25,920 nt of DNA, taken from positions 1 through 25,920 of the forward strand of contig JBBSVE010000032.1 in the NCBI GenBank assembly GCA_038233815.1. Reading direction: 5' to 3'. Positions 1-7,779 of this stretch are shown piece after piece. The position numbers were made by a program, and so were the translations under genes. This stretch comes from JBBSVE01 sp038233815 (GTDB taxonomy: Bacteria; Pseudomonadota; Alphaproteobacteria; Rhodobacterales; Rhodobacteraceae). A model generated the notes under the pieces. It ran no database searches. It was not told the DNA's origin and saw nothing but the letters and a program-made list of their open reading frames with translations. Positions within the stretch are counted from its first letter, which is position 1; each line of letters begins with the position of its first letter.

Positions 1-90
1 CGCAAGAACCGTCCCCGTGTCATCGCTGCTCTGAATGGCCGCTCGGACCTTCGGGGTCGTCGTCGCTTGCTTATGAAGATGGATCAGCAT
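1..90 (-). CDS. IS481-family transposase, N-terminal 30 residues (runs off the left edge)
   Basis: Reading the minus strand from the ATG at position 90 gives an uninterrupted 30-codon frame starting MLIHLHKQATTTPKVRAA and continuing off the window. This matches what I know of the N-terminus of IS481-type DDE transposases (helix-turn-helix followed by an rve integrase core); only the start of the DNA-binding part is inside the window. The copy may be intact beyond the edge; that cannot be judged here. The element's terminus should lie just upstream on the minus strand (about 91-150), where a TGTTCATGG at 139-131 is a possible but unproven end. The family call rests on 30 residues. Confidence 0.7.
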   Translation of the reverse strand, partial: MLIHLHKQATTTPKVRAAIQSSDDTGTVLA

Positions 91-276
91 GTTCGTTCCC
101 CGTCCCGAAGGTCCCTCAGAACCGACCTTGCCATGAACAGCACCGAACGCCGAGGGGAAATGTGATCATCCGGGATGGAATACTTAAGGGATACCCAGAG
201 GTGGCTCGTGAACACTGAATGCTTGGGATAAGTGAATTTTCCGCGCACCGGCCTAGTGATTGTCGCGAGGGAGGAG

Positions 277-677
277 ATGACCCTGACAAGACGACCACGC
301 GAGACGCCACAACCCCACATTCCAGGCGAAAGTCGCGGTGGGTGCGATCAAGGGCGAGAAGACGCTGATCGAACTCGCGCAGGACTTCGACGTCCATCTG
401 TTACCGGCAGGTGTTTGCGGGCAACCACCGAGAGGCGAACCAGATCAAGCAGTGGCGGGATCAGCTCCTTGAAGGCGCCACGGGTGTATTCGGAGCCGCG
501 GTAAACCGGGATGCAGAACCGGCAACCGAAGTGAAGACCCTGCATGCGAAGATCGGGGAACTGGCGCTGGAGAATGTTCCTCCGCAGGGCCTACGCGGCC
601 GCATTGCGGCCACGGTCCCTGCTGCGATGTCCGGCATGTTCGGCAAGGCGGATCTGTTTCCGAGCGCAAAAAGATGA
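277..677 (+). pseudogene. IS3-family transposase orfA remnant, broken by frameshifts and a 40-bp insertion
   Basis: An ATG at 277 follows a good GGGAGGAG ribosome site and begins MTLTRRPRE. The frame is then lost near 310. A second frame from 317 reads TFQAKVAVGAIKGEKTLIEL and on to AQDFDVH, typical of the IS3 OrfA helix-turn-helix region. At 398-437 there are 40 extra bases, after which a third frame from 438 resumes the family sequence as NQIKQWRDQLLEGATGVFG. The middle after about 565 is scrambled, but the end GKADLFPSAKR again looks like an OrfA C-terminus. The stop at 675-677 overlaps the ATG of orfB (ATGA), the usual IS3 layout. Three frames are needed, so the gene is dead. The IS3 subgroup was not resolved. 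Confidence 0.8.
398..437 (+). other. 40-bp insertion within the orfA remnant
   Basis: The conserved OrfA sequence ...DVH (codon 395-397) should continue directly with P-N-Q-I-K, but NQIK resumes only at 438. The intervening 40 bases match nothing I recognise and shift the reading frame. No clear target duplication or inverted-repeat ends are visible at its borders. Confidence 0.5.
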
Positions 678-857
678 TCGATCCCACCGCGACGCTGAGC
701 GTCAGCCGCCGGGCCACGGTGCTGGGGGATCAGCCGGGGCAGCGTATAGTATCGGCCGCGCGAAGTGTCAGATGTAGATCTGAAACTGAGGCACCGGACC
801 GATGGGCTGCACATGTTTCCTTTTGCGGGCAGCCGAATGTTTCAGGGCCTGTGCTGA
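674..857 (+). pseudogene. IS3-family transposase orfB remnant (N-terminal part only)
   Basis: The ATG at 674 starts MIDPTATLSVSRRATVLG, close to the MIDR..LSVSRQAELLG opening of IS3 OrfB transposases. One extra G in the G-run at 724-728 shifts the frame. From 726 the reading is GISRGSV, then a TAG stop at 747-749 where the family has Tyr, then YRPREVSDVDLKL and a further GLHMFPFAGSRMFQGL, which matches the PFAGSRMLQGL region. Homology stops at about 850 and a TGA follows at 855-857. The rve catalytic domain with its DDE residues is absent. This is a truncated, twice-disabled transposase fused to unrelated sequence (a TRAP permease fragment). Confidence 0.8.
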
Positions 858-1232
858 TCCCCCGGTGACATCATCACCACGCCGACCGGGGCGTGCATTA
901 TAGCCGTGGCCAGTTCCATGCTCAATCGCGTCGACCTCCACCACGAGATGACGTGGCGCCTGATGCGCGGAGCGTGGCGCGAGTCCGTCGTCACATCCTC
1001 CGTCATCCTGATCATCATCGGATCGGCGAGCGTGCTGGGCTACGCGCTTAATGGTCTGGATACGGTGGCGCTGTGGCCCACTCGCGCGTTCGCTGGTGGC
1101 GCGACCCGTGCTGGTCTTCGTCGCGCGGGGATCGTGACGTGCCGCTTTGCGATCAGCTTCGTTCCGGCGATCTCGTTGACCCTGCCGGCGCTGATGTGCC
1201 GGCAGGGTCCGGTGCGCCTTCAGGAAAAATAA
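858..1232 (+). pseudogene. TRAP transporter large permease (DctM-type) fragment with internal deletion
   Basis: The frame after the TGA at 855-857 reads GDIITTPTGACIIAVASSML, then HHEMTWRLMRGAWRESVV and SSVILIIIGSASVLGYAL. This follows the TRAP-T large permease pattern of a TPTEAAAxAVxYA helix followed by (L)TWRxLxxALxESxxTT and a hydrophobic segment. The frame ends with ISFVPAISLTLPALM, resembling the ITYVPALSLxLPxLL C-terminus of the family. The roughly 100 residues normally lying between these blocks are missing, as are all upstream helices. It is therefore a relic with both a truncation and an internal deletion, directly joined to the IS3 relic. The identification is from motif memory only. 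Confidence 0.5.
1178..1209. repeat. Perfect 12-bp inverted repeat with 8-nt loop
   Basis: The arms GACCCTGCCGGC (1178-1189) and GCCGGCAGGGTC (1198-1209) are exact reverse complements separated by eight bases. No T-run follows on either strand, so it is not a standard intrinsic terminator. It lies at the end of the TRAP permease fragment, about 125 bp upstream of the sugar-binding protein gene. Confidence 0.75.
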
Positions 1233-1332
1233 GTTGTCAGGCTTCACCGCGGTCCCTTACACCTGTGGGGCAGCGTTCCGCTCATCGACCTATGGGATGG
1301 GATCGAACCGAACGCGCGAAGGGGAGAGAGAG

Positions 1333-2322
1333 ATGCACACACCACTCAGGATCGGCCGCAGGGCCGCATGCGGCCTGTTCGGCGCGGTTTTCGCCGGCAC
1401 GATGGCCCTGTCCACGCCGACGTTCGCCGACACCGTCACGATCCCGATCATCGTGAAGGACACGACGTCCTTCTACTGGCAGATCGTCCTCGCGGGCGCG
1501 CGTCAGGCGGGCAAGGATCTGGGCGTCGAGGTTCCCGAACTCGGCGCGCAGTCGGAGGCCGACATCAACGGCCAGATCACCATTCTGGAAAATGCGGTGG
1601 CCGGAAAGCCTGCGGCCATCGTGATCTCCCCTACCGAGTTCAAGGCGCTGGGTGCGCCGATCACCGAGGCCGCCAAATCGGTCCCGATCATCGGCATCGA
1701 CTCGGCCGCGGATTCGGACGCGTTCACCTCGTTCCTCACCACTGACAACGTGCAGGGCGGGCGTGTCGCGGCGGACGGCCTTGCCGCGGCGATCAAGGAA
1801 AAGACCGGCAAGGCCGCAGGCGACGTGGCGCTGATCACGGCGCTTCCGGGGGTCGGATCGCTCGACCAGCGCGCTGAAGGCTTCAAGGAGCAGCTGGCCG
1901 CGAAATATCCCGATCTGAAGCTGGTGGCCGACAAGGTGGCCGACGGTCAGGCCACGACCGGTCTGAACATCACGACGGACCTTCTGACCGCCAACCCGGA
2001 CCTCGTCGGCATCTTCGCGTCGAACCTGATCATGGCGCAGGGGGCCGGGCAAGCCATCGCTGAGAACAAGGTCGCGGCGAAGGTAGCGCTGATCGGCTTC
2101 GACAACGACGACAAGCTGGTGGGTTTCCTCGAGGACGGGACCATCGCGGCGCTGGTCGTGCAGGATCCCTACCGGATGGGGTATGACGGCATCAAGACGG
2201 CGCTCGCCGCCTCCAAGGGCGAGAAGGTTGAGGCTAAGGTCGACACCGGCGCCAACCTCGTGACCAAGGCCAACATGAACGAGCCGAATATCGCGGCACT
2301 TCTGAACCCGAAGGTCGACTGA
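1333..2322 (+). CDS. Sugar ABC transporter periplasmic substrate-binding protein (RbsB/Peripla_BP_4 type)
   Basis: This 329-residue protein captures a sugar in the periplasm for the ATPase and permease encoded next. The ATG at 1333 follows GGGGAGAGAGAG, and a clear signal peptide starts at this residue (basic MHTPLRIGRR, hydrophobic stretch, probable cleavage after STPTFA). The frame is open further upstream to 1234, but an earlier start would bury the signal. The mature part has the type I binding-protein pattern: VTIPIIVKDTTSFYW, ILENAVAGKPAAIVISP, SVPIIGIDS, TDNVQGGRVAADGL, ALIGFDNDD. It is the first intact gene after the IS debris, with only about 100 bp for a promoter; TTGTCA (1234-1239) 17 nt before TTACAC is a weak candidate. 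The substrate cannot be read from sequence; the downstream GH39 and PF10091 enzymes suggest an oligosaccharide or a pentose/hexose glycoside. Confidence 0.9.
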   Translation: MHTPLRIGRRAACGLFGAVFAGTMALSTPTFADTVTIPIIVKDTTSFYWQIVLAGARQAGKDLGVEVPELGAQSEADINGQITILENAVAGKPAAIVISPTEFKALGAPITEAAKSVPIIGIDSAADSDAFTSFLTTDNVQGGRVAADGLAAAIKEKTGKAAGDVALITALPGVGSLDQRAEGFKEQLAAKYPDLKLVADKVADGQATTGLNITTDLLTANPDLVGIFASNLIMAQGAGQAIAENKVAAKVALIGFDNDDKLVGFLEDGTIAALVVQDPYRMGYDGIKTALAASKGEKVEAKVDTGANLVTKANMNEPNIAALLNPKVD

Positions 2323-2328
2323 CGGACA

Positions 2329-2357
2329 TCCGGCGCGGCACCCCCGCGCCGGATTTT
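2329..2357 (+). terminator. Terminator-like hairpin between binding protein and ATPase genes
   Basis: A perfect 10-bp stem (TCCGGCGCGG at 2329-2338 with CCGCGCCGGA at 2344-2353) and a 5-nt loop are followed by TTTT. It starts seven bases after the binding-protein stop. Such intercistronic hairpins in ABC importer operons commonly give partial termination and 3'-end protection, so that the binding protein is made in excess. The short T-run suggests read-through. Confidence 0.75.
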
Positions 2358-2389
2358 GCCTTGGATCGGGAGGGGGAGACGGGATCATC

Positions 2390-3910
2390 GTGAACGACCT
2401 TGGCCAGACCGGCGCGCTGCAGGGTGACAGCCAGCCTGTCATCCTCGAACTAAAAGGCCTGAAAAAGTCCTACGGACCCGTCGAGGCCCTGAAGCCCGCC
2501 GACCTCGCCTTCCGGCGGGGAGAGATCCATGCGATCGTGGGCGAGAACGGGGCCGGAAAATCCACGCTCATCAAGCTGCTCACCGGCGTGGTGCGGCGGT
2601 CGGGCGGCGACATCCTGTGGAACGGCACCTCGGTCGCACTCGCGCATCCGCTGGATGCCATTGCGCTGGGCATCAACGCGGTCCATCAGGAGGTCGTGCT
2701 CTGCAAGCATCTGACGGTCGCGGAGAACATCTTTCTCGGCGATGAGAGGGTGCGCGCCGGCCTGTTGCAAAAGCGCCGGATGCGCGAGGAGGCGCAGGCG
2801 ATCCTCGATACGATGGGATTCGCCCTGCCGGCGGATGCGCTGCTGGGCAGCCTCACCATCGGGCAGCAGCAGCTCGTGGCCACCGCCCGCGCTTCGGCAC
2901 GCGGGCTGAAGTTCATGATCTTCGACGAGCCGACGGCCTATCTGACACGGCAGGAGGCGGCACAGCTCTTTACCCTGATCCGGCGGTTCAGGGACGAGGG
3001 CGTGACCATCGTCTACATCAGCCACCGGATGGAGGAGGTCTTCGGGCTGGCCGACCGTGTGACGGTGCTGCGCGACGGCACCGTGGTCGGAACCCGCGAC
3101 ATCGCGGACACGGACGAGGCCGAGCTGGTGTCCATGATGATCAACCGGACGCTCGACCAGATCTACCACAAGGAATCCGTCCCGCGGGGCGACGTGCTGC
3201 TGGAGACGCGCAACCTCACCGGCAAGGGGTTCCGGGACGTGTCCCTCGACGTGCACCGGGGCGAGATCGTCGGGCTCTACGGTCTGATCGGTGCCGGGCG
3301 GTCGGAATTCGCGCTGAGCCTCTTCGGGCGCAACCCCTCCACGGGGGGGGAGATCCTCTGGAAGGGCGCGCCGGTTGCCATCCGCAAGGAGCGCACGGCG
3401 ATCGATCTGGGCATCGCGCTGTCGCCCGAAAGCCGGCGCGATCAGGGTCTGAACATCAACCTGTCCATCGGGCTGAACCTGAACCTGCCGGTCTACCAGC
3501 AGATGACATGGGGCCCTCTGGTCGATCGGAAGGCCGAGGCGCAAAGGGCCGACCGCCAGATCTCCGACCTCGGCATCAAGACCCCGACCCGCAAGGCGCT
3601 GGTGTCGTCCATGTCGGGCGGCAACCAGCAGAAGGTGGTGATCGGCAAATGGCTCAACCACGGGGCCGACCTCTTCATCTTCGACGAGCCAACCGTCGGC
3701 GTCGACGTGGGCACCAAGGCCGAGATCTACCGTCTGTTCGCCGATCTTCTGAAGGGCGGCGCCGGGATCATCCTGATCTCCTCCTATCTGCCGGAGGTCT
3801 ACGAAATGGCGGACCGGCTCCATGTCTTCCGCAGCGGGAGGATTGTCGGCACGCACGGCTGCCGCGATGTGCCGGACGAAAGCGTGCTGGCCGAAGCGAT
3901 CGGCGTATGA
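2390..3910 (+). CDS. Sugar ABC transporter ATP-binding protein with two ATPase domains (RbsA/MglA type)
   Basis: This 506-residue protein carries two nucleotide-binding domains that power sugar import through the permease encoded next. The first domain has Walker A GENGAGKST (51-59), a signature region LTIGQQQ (155-161), Walker B FMIFDEPTA (from 175) and the switch His in YISHRMEEV (H212). The second has a degenerate Walker A GLIGAGRSE (298-306, Lys to Arg), as usual in this family, with an intact signature MSGGNQQ (408-414) and FIFDEPTVGVDVG. Length is typical. The start is GTG, with AGGGGGAG about ten bases upstream; Met is assumed by initiation. The gene lies 67 bp after the binding protein and 32 bp before the permease. 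Confidence 0.95.
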   Translation: MNDLGQTGALQGDSQPVILELKGLKKSYGPVEALKPADLAFRRGEIHAIVGENGAGKSTLIKLLTGVVRRSGGDILWNGTSVALAHPLDAIALGINAVHQEVVLCKHLTVAENIFLGDERVRAGLLQKRRMREEAQAILDTMGFALPADALLGSLTIGQQQLVATARASARGLKFMIFDEPTAYLTRQEAAQLFTLIRRFRDEGVTIVYISHRMEEVFGLADRVTVLRDGTVVGTRDIADTDEAELVSMMINRTLDQIYHKESVPRGDVLLETRNLTGKGFRDVSLDVHRGEIVGLYGLIGAGRSEFALSLFGRNPSTGGEILWKGAPVAIRKERTAIDLGIALSPESRRDQGLNINLSIGLNLNLPVYQQMTWGPLVDRKAEAQRADRQISDLGIKTPTRKALVSSMSGGNQQKVVIGKWLNHGADLFIFDEPTVGVDVGTKAEIYRLFADLLKGGAGIILISSYLPEVYEMADRLHVFRSGRIVGTHGCRDVPDESVLAEAIGV

Positions 3911-3942
3911 GACACGACGAAACCCCGACCAGAGGAACCACG

Positions 3943-4911
3943 ATGACCGCACAAGACAGCCCCCCCGCCGCCCCGGCAAAGCGCAACTACAGCTTCCTCT
4001 TCGCGCTCACGCTGCTCGGGTTGCTTCTGGGCCTGTGTATCGTGCTGTCGATTGCAAACCCGATCTTCATGTCCGACCGCAATATCCAGAACCTGCTGCG
4101 ACAGGGTGCGATGATTGCCATTCTCGCGGTGGGCCAGACCTTCGTGATCATCACCGGGGGGATCGACCTCAGCGTGGGCGCCATCGTCGGCTTCTCCACC
4201 GTCATGGTGGCCTTGCTGATCGAGGCCAACGTGCCCGTTCCGGTGGCCATCGTCATCACCCTGCTGGTGGGGGTCGGCATCGGTATCTTTCACGGGTTCG
4301 GGATCACCACGATGGGGCTGCCGCCGTTCATCATCACGCTGGCGACCCTGACCTCGCTGCGCGGCATCGGGCTTCTCATGACCAACGGATCGACGATCTC
4401 GATCAACGCCGACGGCTTCACCGGGTTCGCGACCGAGAGTTTCCTGAACATTCCCAGCCTGTTCTGGATGGTCATCATGGTGTCGATCCCGGCCTACATC
4501 CTGCTCAGCCATACGCGGTGGGGCCGATACCTCTTTGCGGTCGGCTCCAACCGGGAATCCGCGCGCCTGTCGGGCGTCAACGTGCGATGGACGATCTATC
4601 TCGCCTACAGCCTCTCGGCGGTGTTCGCGGCCTTCGTGGGCATCCTGCTCGCCATGCGGATCGGGATCGGCAACGCCACGCAGGCGGAAGGGTGGGAGCT
4701 TTTGGCCATCGCATCGACCGTGATCGGCGGCACCAGCCTTTTCGGGGCCATCGGTTCGATCCACGGGCCGCTCATCGGGGCCTTCATCCTCGCGGTGATC
4801 AACAACGGCTCGAACCTTCTCAACGTCAACTCCTTCTGGCAGCGTGTCATCACCGGGGCGCTGATCATCCTGATCGTGTTCTTCGACCAGCTCAGACGCA
4901 GGCGCGACTGA
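3943..4911 (+). CDS. Sugar ABC transporter permease (RbsC type, BPD_transp_2)
   Basis: This inner-membrane channel protein has 322 residues and roughly eight to ten hydrophobic segments. Family landmarks are GQTFVIITGGIDLSVGAIVG near the N-terminal third, LPPFIITLATLTSLRGIGLL, the LFAVGSNRESARLSGVNV loop, and the C-terminal ASTVIGGTSLFGAIGSIHGP with GAFILAVINNGSNLL, the ATPase-contact region of RbsC-like permeases. The ATG at 3943 follows AGAGGA, and the short hydrophilic N-terminus (TAQDSPPAAPAKRN) precedes the first helix. With its two upstream neighbours it completes a binding protein-ATPase-permease importer. The substrate is not determined. Confidence 0.94.
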   Translation: MTAQDSPPAAPAKRNYSFLFALTLLGLLLGLCIVLSIANPIFMSDRNIQNLLRQGAMIAILAVGQTFVIITGGIDLSVGAIVGFSTVMVALLIEANVPVPVAIVITLLVGVGIGIFHGFGITTMGLPPFIITLATLTSLRGIGLLMTNGSTISINADGFTGFATESFLNIPSLFWMVIMVSIPAYILLSHTRWGRYLFAVGSNRESARLSGVNVRWTIYLAYSLSAVFAAFVGILLAMRIGIGNATQAEGWELLAIASTVIGGTSLFGAIGSIHGPLIGAFILAVINNGSNLLNVNSFWQRVITGALIILIVFFDQLRRRRD

Positions 4912-5059
4912 TCCCTGCCGGGAATGTGTTCGCGCGACGCGGCGAGATGCACGCTCGTTTCTTGACTTCCGGGCGTTTGCGGGCAGGTTCAGGGCTCTCC
5001 GATGCACGTGCCGGTGCGGCCGGTGGGTTTGGTGACGGAGGATCCGAAAGGCGCGTGCC

Positions 5060-6502
5060 ATGACCATGACGTTCACCTGCGATCTCGCCGCGAAGTCGCG
5101 TCCCTTCGCCCACACCTGGGAGACGTGCGTGGGAAGCGGGCACGCCCTGCTGGCTTTGCGCGCGGACTGGCAGCGCGATCTGGCCCGCTGTCACGCGGAC
5201 CTCGGGTTCCGCACTGTCCGGTTCCACGGCATCCTGTCGGACGGTATGGGCACGCTCACCGACCAGATGGACCGGCTGCTCGACAGCTTCCACAATGCCG
5301 ACACGATCTTCGATTACCTGCTGTCGATCGGCATGAAACCGTTCGTGGAGCTGAGCTTCATGCCCCTTGCCCTGTCCACGGGCGGCGACATCGTGTTCCA
5401 CTACAAGGGCAACATCACGCCGCCGCGCGACTACGATCAGTGGGCCGCGCTGACGGGGCGTCTGGTGCGTCACTGGACAGAACGCTACGGCCTGGAAGAA
5501 GTGCGAAGCTGGCATTTCGAGGTCTGGAACGAGCCGAACCTCTCCGCCTTCTGGACCGGGACGCAGGCCGACTATTTTCACCTCTACCGTGTCACACGGG
5601 ACGCCATCAAGGCGGTGGACCAAGATCTGCGCGTGGGCGGCCCCGCGACCTCCTCGAACTCGTGGATCGACGACTTTCTGAGCTATTGCGCGGCCAACGA
5701 CGCGGCCCCCGATTTCGTCAGCACACATCACTATCCCACCGACGATTTCGGCAAGCCCGGCGACGACACCGAGGCGCAGCTTGCCGCGAGCCATCTGGGC
5801 GTGCTGGCCGAACAGAGCTCCGCGGTGCGCGCGAAGGTGGGCGACCTCCCGCTCTACTACACCGAATGGTGCACCTCCTCGAACCCTCGCGACGCGCTCC
5901 ACGACGATCCCTACGCCGCCGCCTACATCGTGCGGACGGTGATGGAGCAGCAGGGCATTGTTGACGGCTACAGCTACTGGACCTTCTCCGACATCTTCGA
6001 GGAGAACTACTTCCCGTCCGTCCCCTTCCATGGCGGCTTCGGGCTGATGAACATCCACGGGATCGCGAAACCCTCCTATCGCGGCTATGAGATCCTGCAT
6101 GGCTTGGGCGATTGCGCGCATGAGGTTTCGGGTGGACATGATACGGTAAAGGTCTGGGTGACGAGCGGGGGCGGCCGGGTCAGCGTTCTTCTGGTGAACC
6201 TCGCCCTGCCGCGCCATTTGATCGAGGCGCAGACCGTGCAGGTCGATCTCACCGGTCTTCCGCCCGGCACGGCGCGGAGCCGCGGGATCGACGCGGACCA
6301 TGCCAATGCCAAGGCGCGCTGGCAGACGATGGGTGCGCCGGACTATCCGACCCCGGAGCAGGTGGACACCCTGCACGAGGCATCCCGCATGGTCTGGCAA
6401 ACGGTGGAGACACAGCGCGATGGCGACCGGACCCGCGTGGAGATCACGGTCCAGCCGCAGTCCGTGACGGTGATCGAGTTCGACGGGGACGCCGCGCATT
6501 GA
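5060..6502 (+). CDS. Glycoside hydrolase family 39 protein (beta-xylosidase-like)
   Basis: This 480-residue TIM-barrel glycosidase has a C-terminal beta domain. The GH39/clan A signature FEVWNEPN places the acid/base Glu at 158, and LYYTEWCTSS places the likely nucleophile at Glu269. HTWETCVGSGHALLALRADW and RTVRFHGILSDGM are typical of the xylosidase N-terminus. No signal peptide is seen, so it probably acts in the cytoplasm on an imported glycoside. Known GH39 activities include beta-xylosidase and alpha-iduronidase; the sequence is closer to the xylosidase type, but the substrate is inferred only. The ATG at 5060 has AAAGG upstream; a second ATG lies two codons on. The 148-bp gap before it contains TTGACT (4962-4967) without a convincing -10. 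Its stop overlaps the next start (TTGA). Confidence 0.88.
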   Translation: MTMTFTCDLAAKSRPFAHTWETCVGSGHALLALRADWQRDLARCHADLGFRTVRFHGILSDGMGTLTDQMDRLLDSFHNADTIFDYLLSIGMKPFVELSFMPLALSTGGDIVFHYKGNITPPRDYDQWAALTGRLVRHWTERYGLEEVRSWHFEVWNEPNLSAFWTGTQADYFHLYRVTRDAIKAVDQDLRVGGPATSSNSWIDDFLSYCAANDAAPDFVSTHHYPTDDFGKPGDDTEAQLAASHLGVLAEQSSAVRAKVGDLPLYYTEWCTSSNPRDALHDDPYAAAYIVRTVMEQQGIVDGYSYWTFSDIFEENYFPSVPFHGGFGLMNIHGIAKPSYRGYEILHGLGDCAHEVSGGHDTVKVWVTSGGGRVSVLLVNLALPRHLIEAQTVQVDLTGLPPGTARSRGIDADHANAKARWQTMGAPDYPTPEQVDTLHEASRMVWQTVETQRDGDRTRVEITVQPQSVTVIEFDGDAAH

Positions 6503-7779
6503 CCCTCGCCGACCTCCCCGACGCGGACTTGCTGGACCGTCTGCAAAAGGCCGCGTTCGACTGGATGCTCGGGGCGGTGAACGAGGGCAACGGCCTCGTT
6601 CCCGACAATTCCGATGTCGGTGCGCCCGCCAGCATCGCCGTCGTGGGCTTCGCGCTGTCGTCATGGCCCGTGGGGGTTGCACGCGGATGGCTGGCGCGGG
6701 ACCATGCGGCGGATCTGACGCGGGCGGCGCTCCGGTTCCTCGCGGGCGCGGGGGAGGCGTCGGGGCACAGGGGTTTCTTCTATCACTTTCTGGATATGGA
6801 GCATGGCCGCCGCGTCTGGAATTGCGAGCTGTCGCTGATCGACACCGCGCTTCTTCTCGCCGGATGCGAGACAGCCGCCTGCTGGTTCGACGCCGATACG
6901 CCGGGCGAGGCGGAGATCCGCACCCTCGCGCGCGATCTCATCGCAGGCGTGGACTGGGCGTGGGCGCTCGACCACGGGGGCACGCTCTCACAGGGCTGGC
7001 ACCCGGAGACGGGCTTCATCCGCTACGGCTGGGAGGGCTATTCGGAGGCGCTGATCCTTTATGTGCTGGCGCTGGGGTCCGACACGCATCCGATCCCGCC
7101 CGAGAGCTACGGGTCGTGGCGTCTCACCTATCAGTGGGAACGGATCTACCGGCACGACACGCTTTATGCGGGGCCGCTGTTCATCCACCTCTTCTCCCAT
7201 GCTTGGCTCGATTTCCGGGGTATCCGGGATGCGTTCAACCGCGAGAAGGGCATCGACTATTTTCAGAACAGCACCCGTGCCGTCCATATCCAGAGCGATT
7301 ACGCGCGCCTCAACCCGCGCGGGTTCGAGGGTTACGGCCCCGACTGCTGGGGCCTGACCGCCTGCGACGGCCCCGTGGGCGCGATGGTGTCGGAGGACGA
7401 TGCCGGGCGGCGGTTTCTGGGCTACACCGCGCGGGGCGTGCCTTACGGGCCTGACGACGGCACGCTGGCGGGGTGGGCGCCCGCTGCGGCACTTCCGTTC
7501 GCGCCGGGTCCTGCGATGGCCGCGCTGCGCACGATGGTGACGCGCTATCCCGGGATGATGCGCGGCGACCGCTTTCTGGGTGCCTTCAACCCAAGCCTGC
7601 CGGGCGAGGGGCCGGAAGGCTGGGTCTCGCCCCGGCTCTATGGGCTCGATCAGGGGCTGTTGGTGATGATGATCGAGAACCACCGCAGCGGAATGATCTG
7701 GGATCTGATGCGCCGGTCCCCGGTCTGCCGGACGGGGCTCGGGCGCGCGGACTTCAAGGGAGGCTGGCTCGATGGATGA
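6499..7779 (+). CDS. Glycoamylase-like protein, PF10091 (related to GH144 beta-1,2-glucanases)
   Basis: This 426-residue (alpha/alpha)6-barrel protein is of the 'putative glucoamylase' family. Recognisable blocks are RRVWNCELSLIDTALLLAG, RYGWEGYSEALILYVLALGS with THPIPPESYGSW, LYAGPLFIHLFSHAWLDFRG, YGPDCWGLTACDGP and GLDQGLLVMMIENHRSG. Characterised relatives are endo-beta-1,2-glucanases or sophorose-related enzymes (GH144); 'glucoamylase' is a historical label. No signal peptide is present, unlike many secreted members, so it probably works inside the cell with the GH39 enzyme. Initiation at TTG (6499) overlaps the GH39 stop as TTGA, implying translational coupling; no better start is seen nearby. 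The exact linkage hydrolysed is not determinable here. Confidence 0.85.
   Translation: MTLADLPDADLLDRLQKAAFDWMLGAVNEGNGLVPDNSDVGAPASIAVVGFALSSWPVGVARGWLARDHAADLTRAALRFLAGAGEASGHRGFFYHFLDMEHGRRVWNCELSLIDTALLLAGCETAACWFDADTPGEAEIRTLARDLIAGVDWAWALDHGGTLSQGWHPETGFIRYGWEGYSEALILYVLALGSDTHPIPPESYGSWRLTYQWERIYRHDTLYAGPLFIHLFSHAWLDFRGIRDAFNREKGIDYFQNSTRAVHIQSDYARLNPRGFEGYGPDCWGLTACDGPVGAMVSEDDAGRRFLGYTARGVPYGPDDGTLAGWAPAAALPFAPGPAMAALRTMVTRYPGMMRGDRFLGAFNPSLPGEGPEGWVSPRLYGLDQGLLVMMIENHRSGMIWDLMRRSPVCRTGLGRADFKGGWLDG

Noticed and set aside
131..139. TGTTCATGG (minus strand) as the terminal inverted repeat of the IS481 element
   Set aside because: Begins with TGT as expected and lies upstream of the transposase start, but the other end and a target duplication are outside the window, so it cannot be tested.
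1234..1262. Promoter TTGTCA-N17-TTACAC before the binding protein gene
   Set aside because: The -10 matches poorly; mentioned only as a weak candidate within the gene entry.
4962..4990. Sigma-70 promoter before the GH39 gene (TTGACT at 4962-4967)
   Set aside because: No acceptable -10 hexamer at 16-18 bases; the genes may simply be transcribed from the importer promoter.
3799..5115. Long antisense open frames, for example over the permease, the ATPase and the first glycosidase genes
   Set aside because: Charged, repetitive His/Asp/Arg/Gly-rich translations typical of the opposite strand of GC-rich genes; the sense frames carry complete conserved domains.
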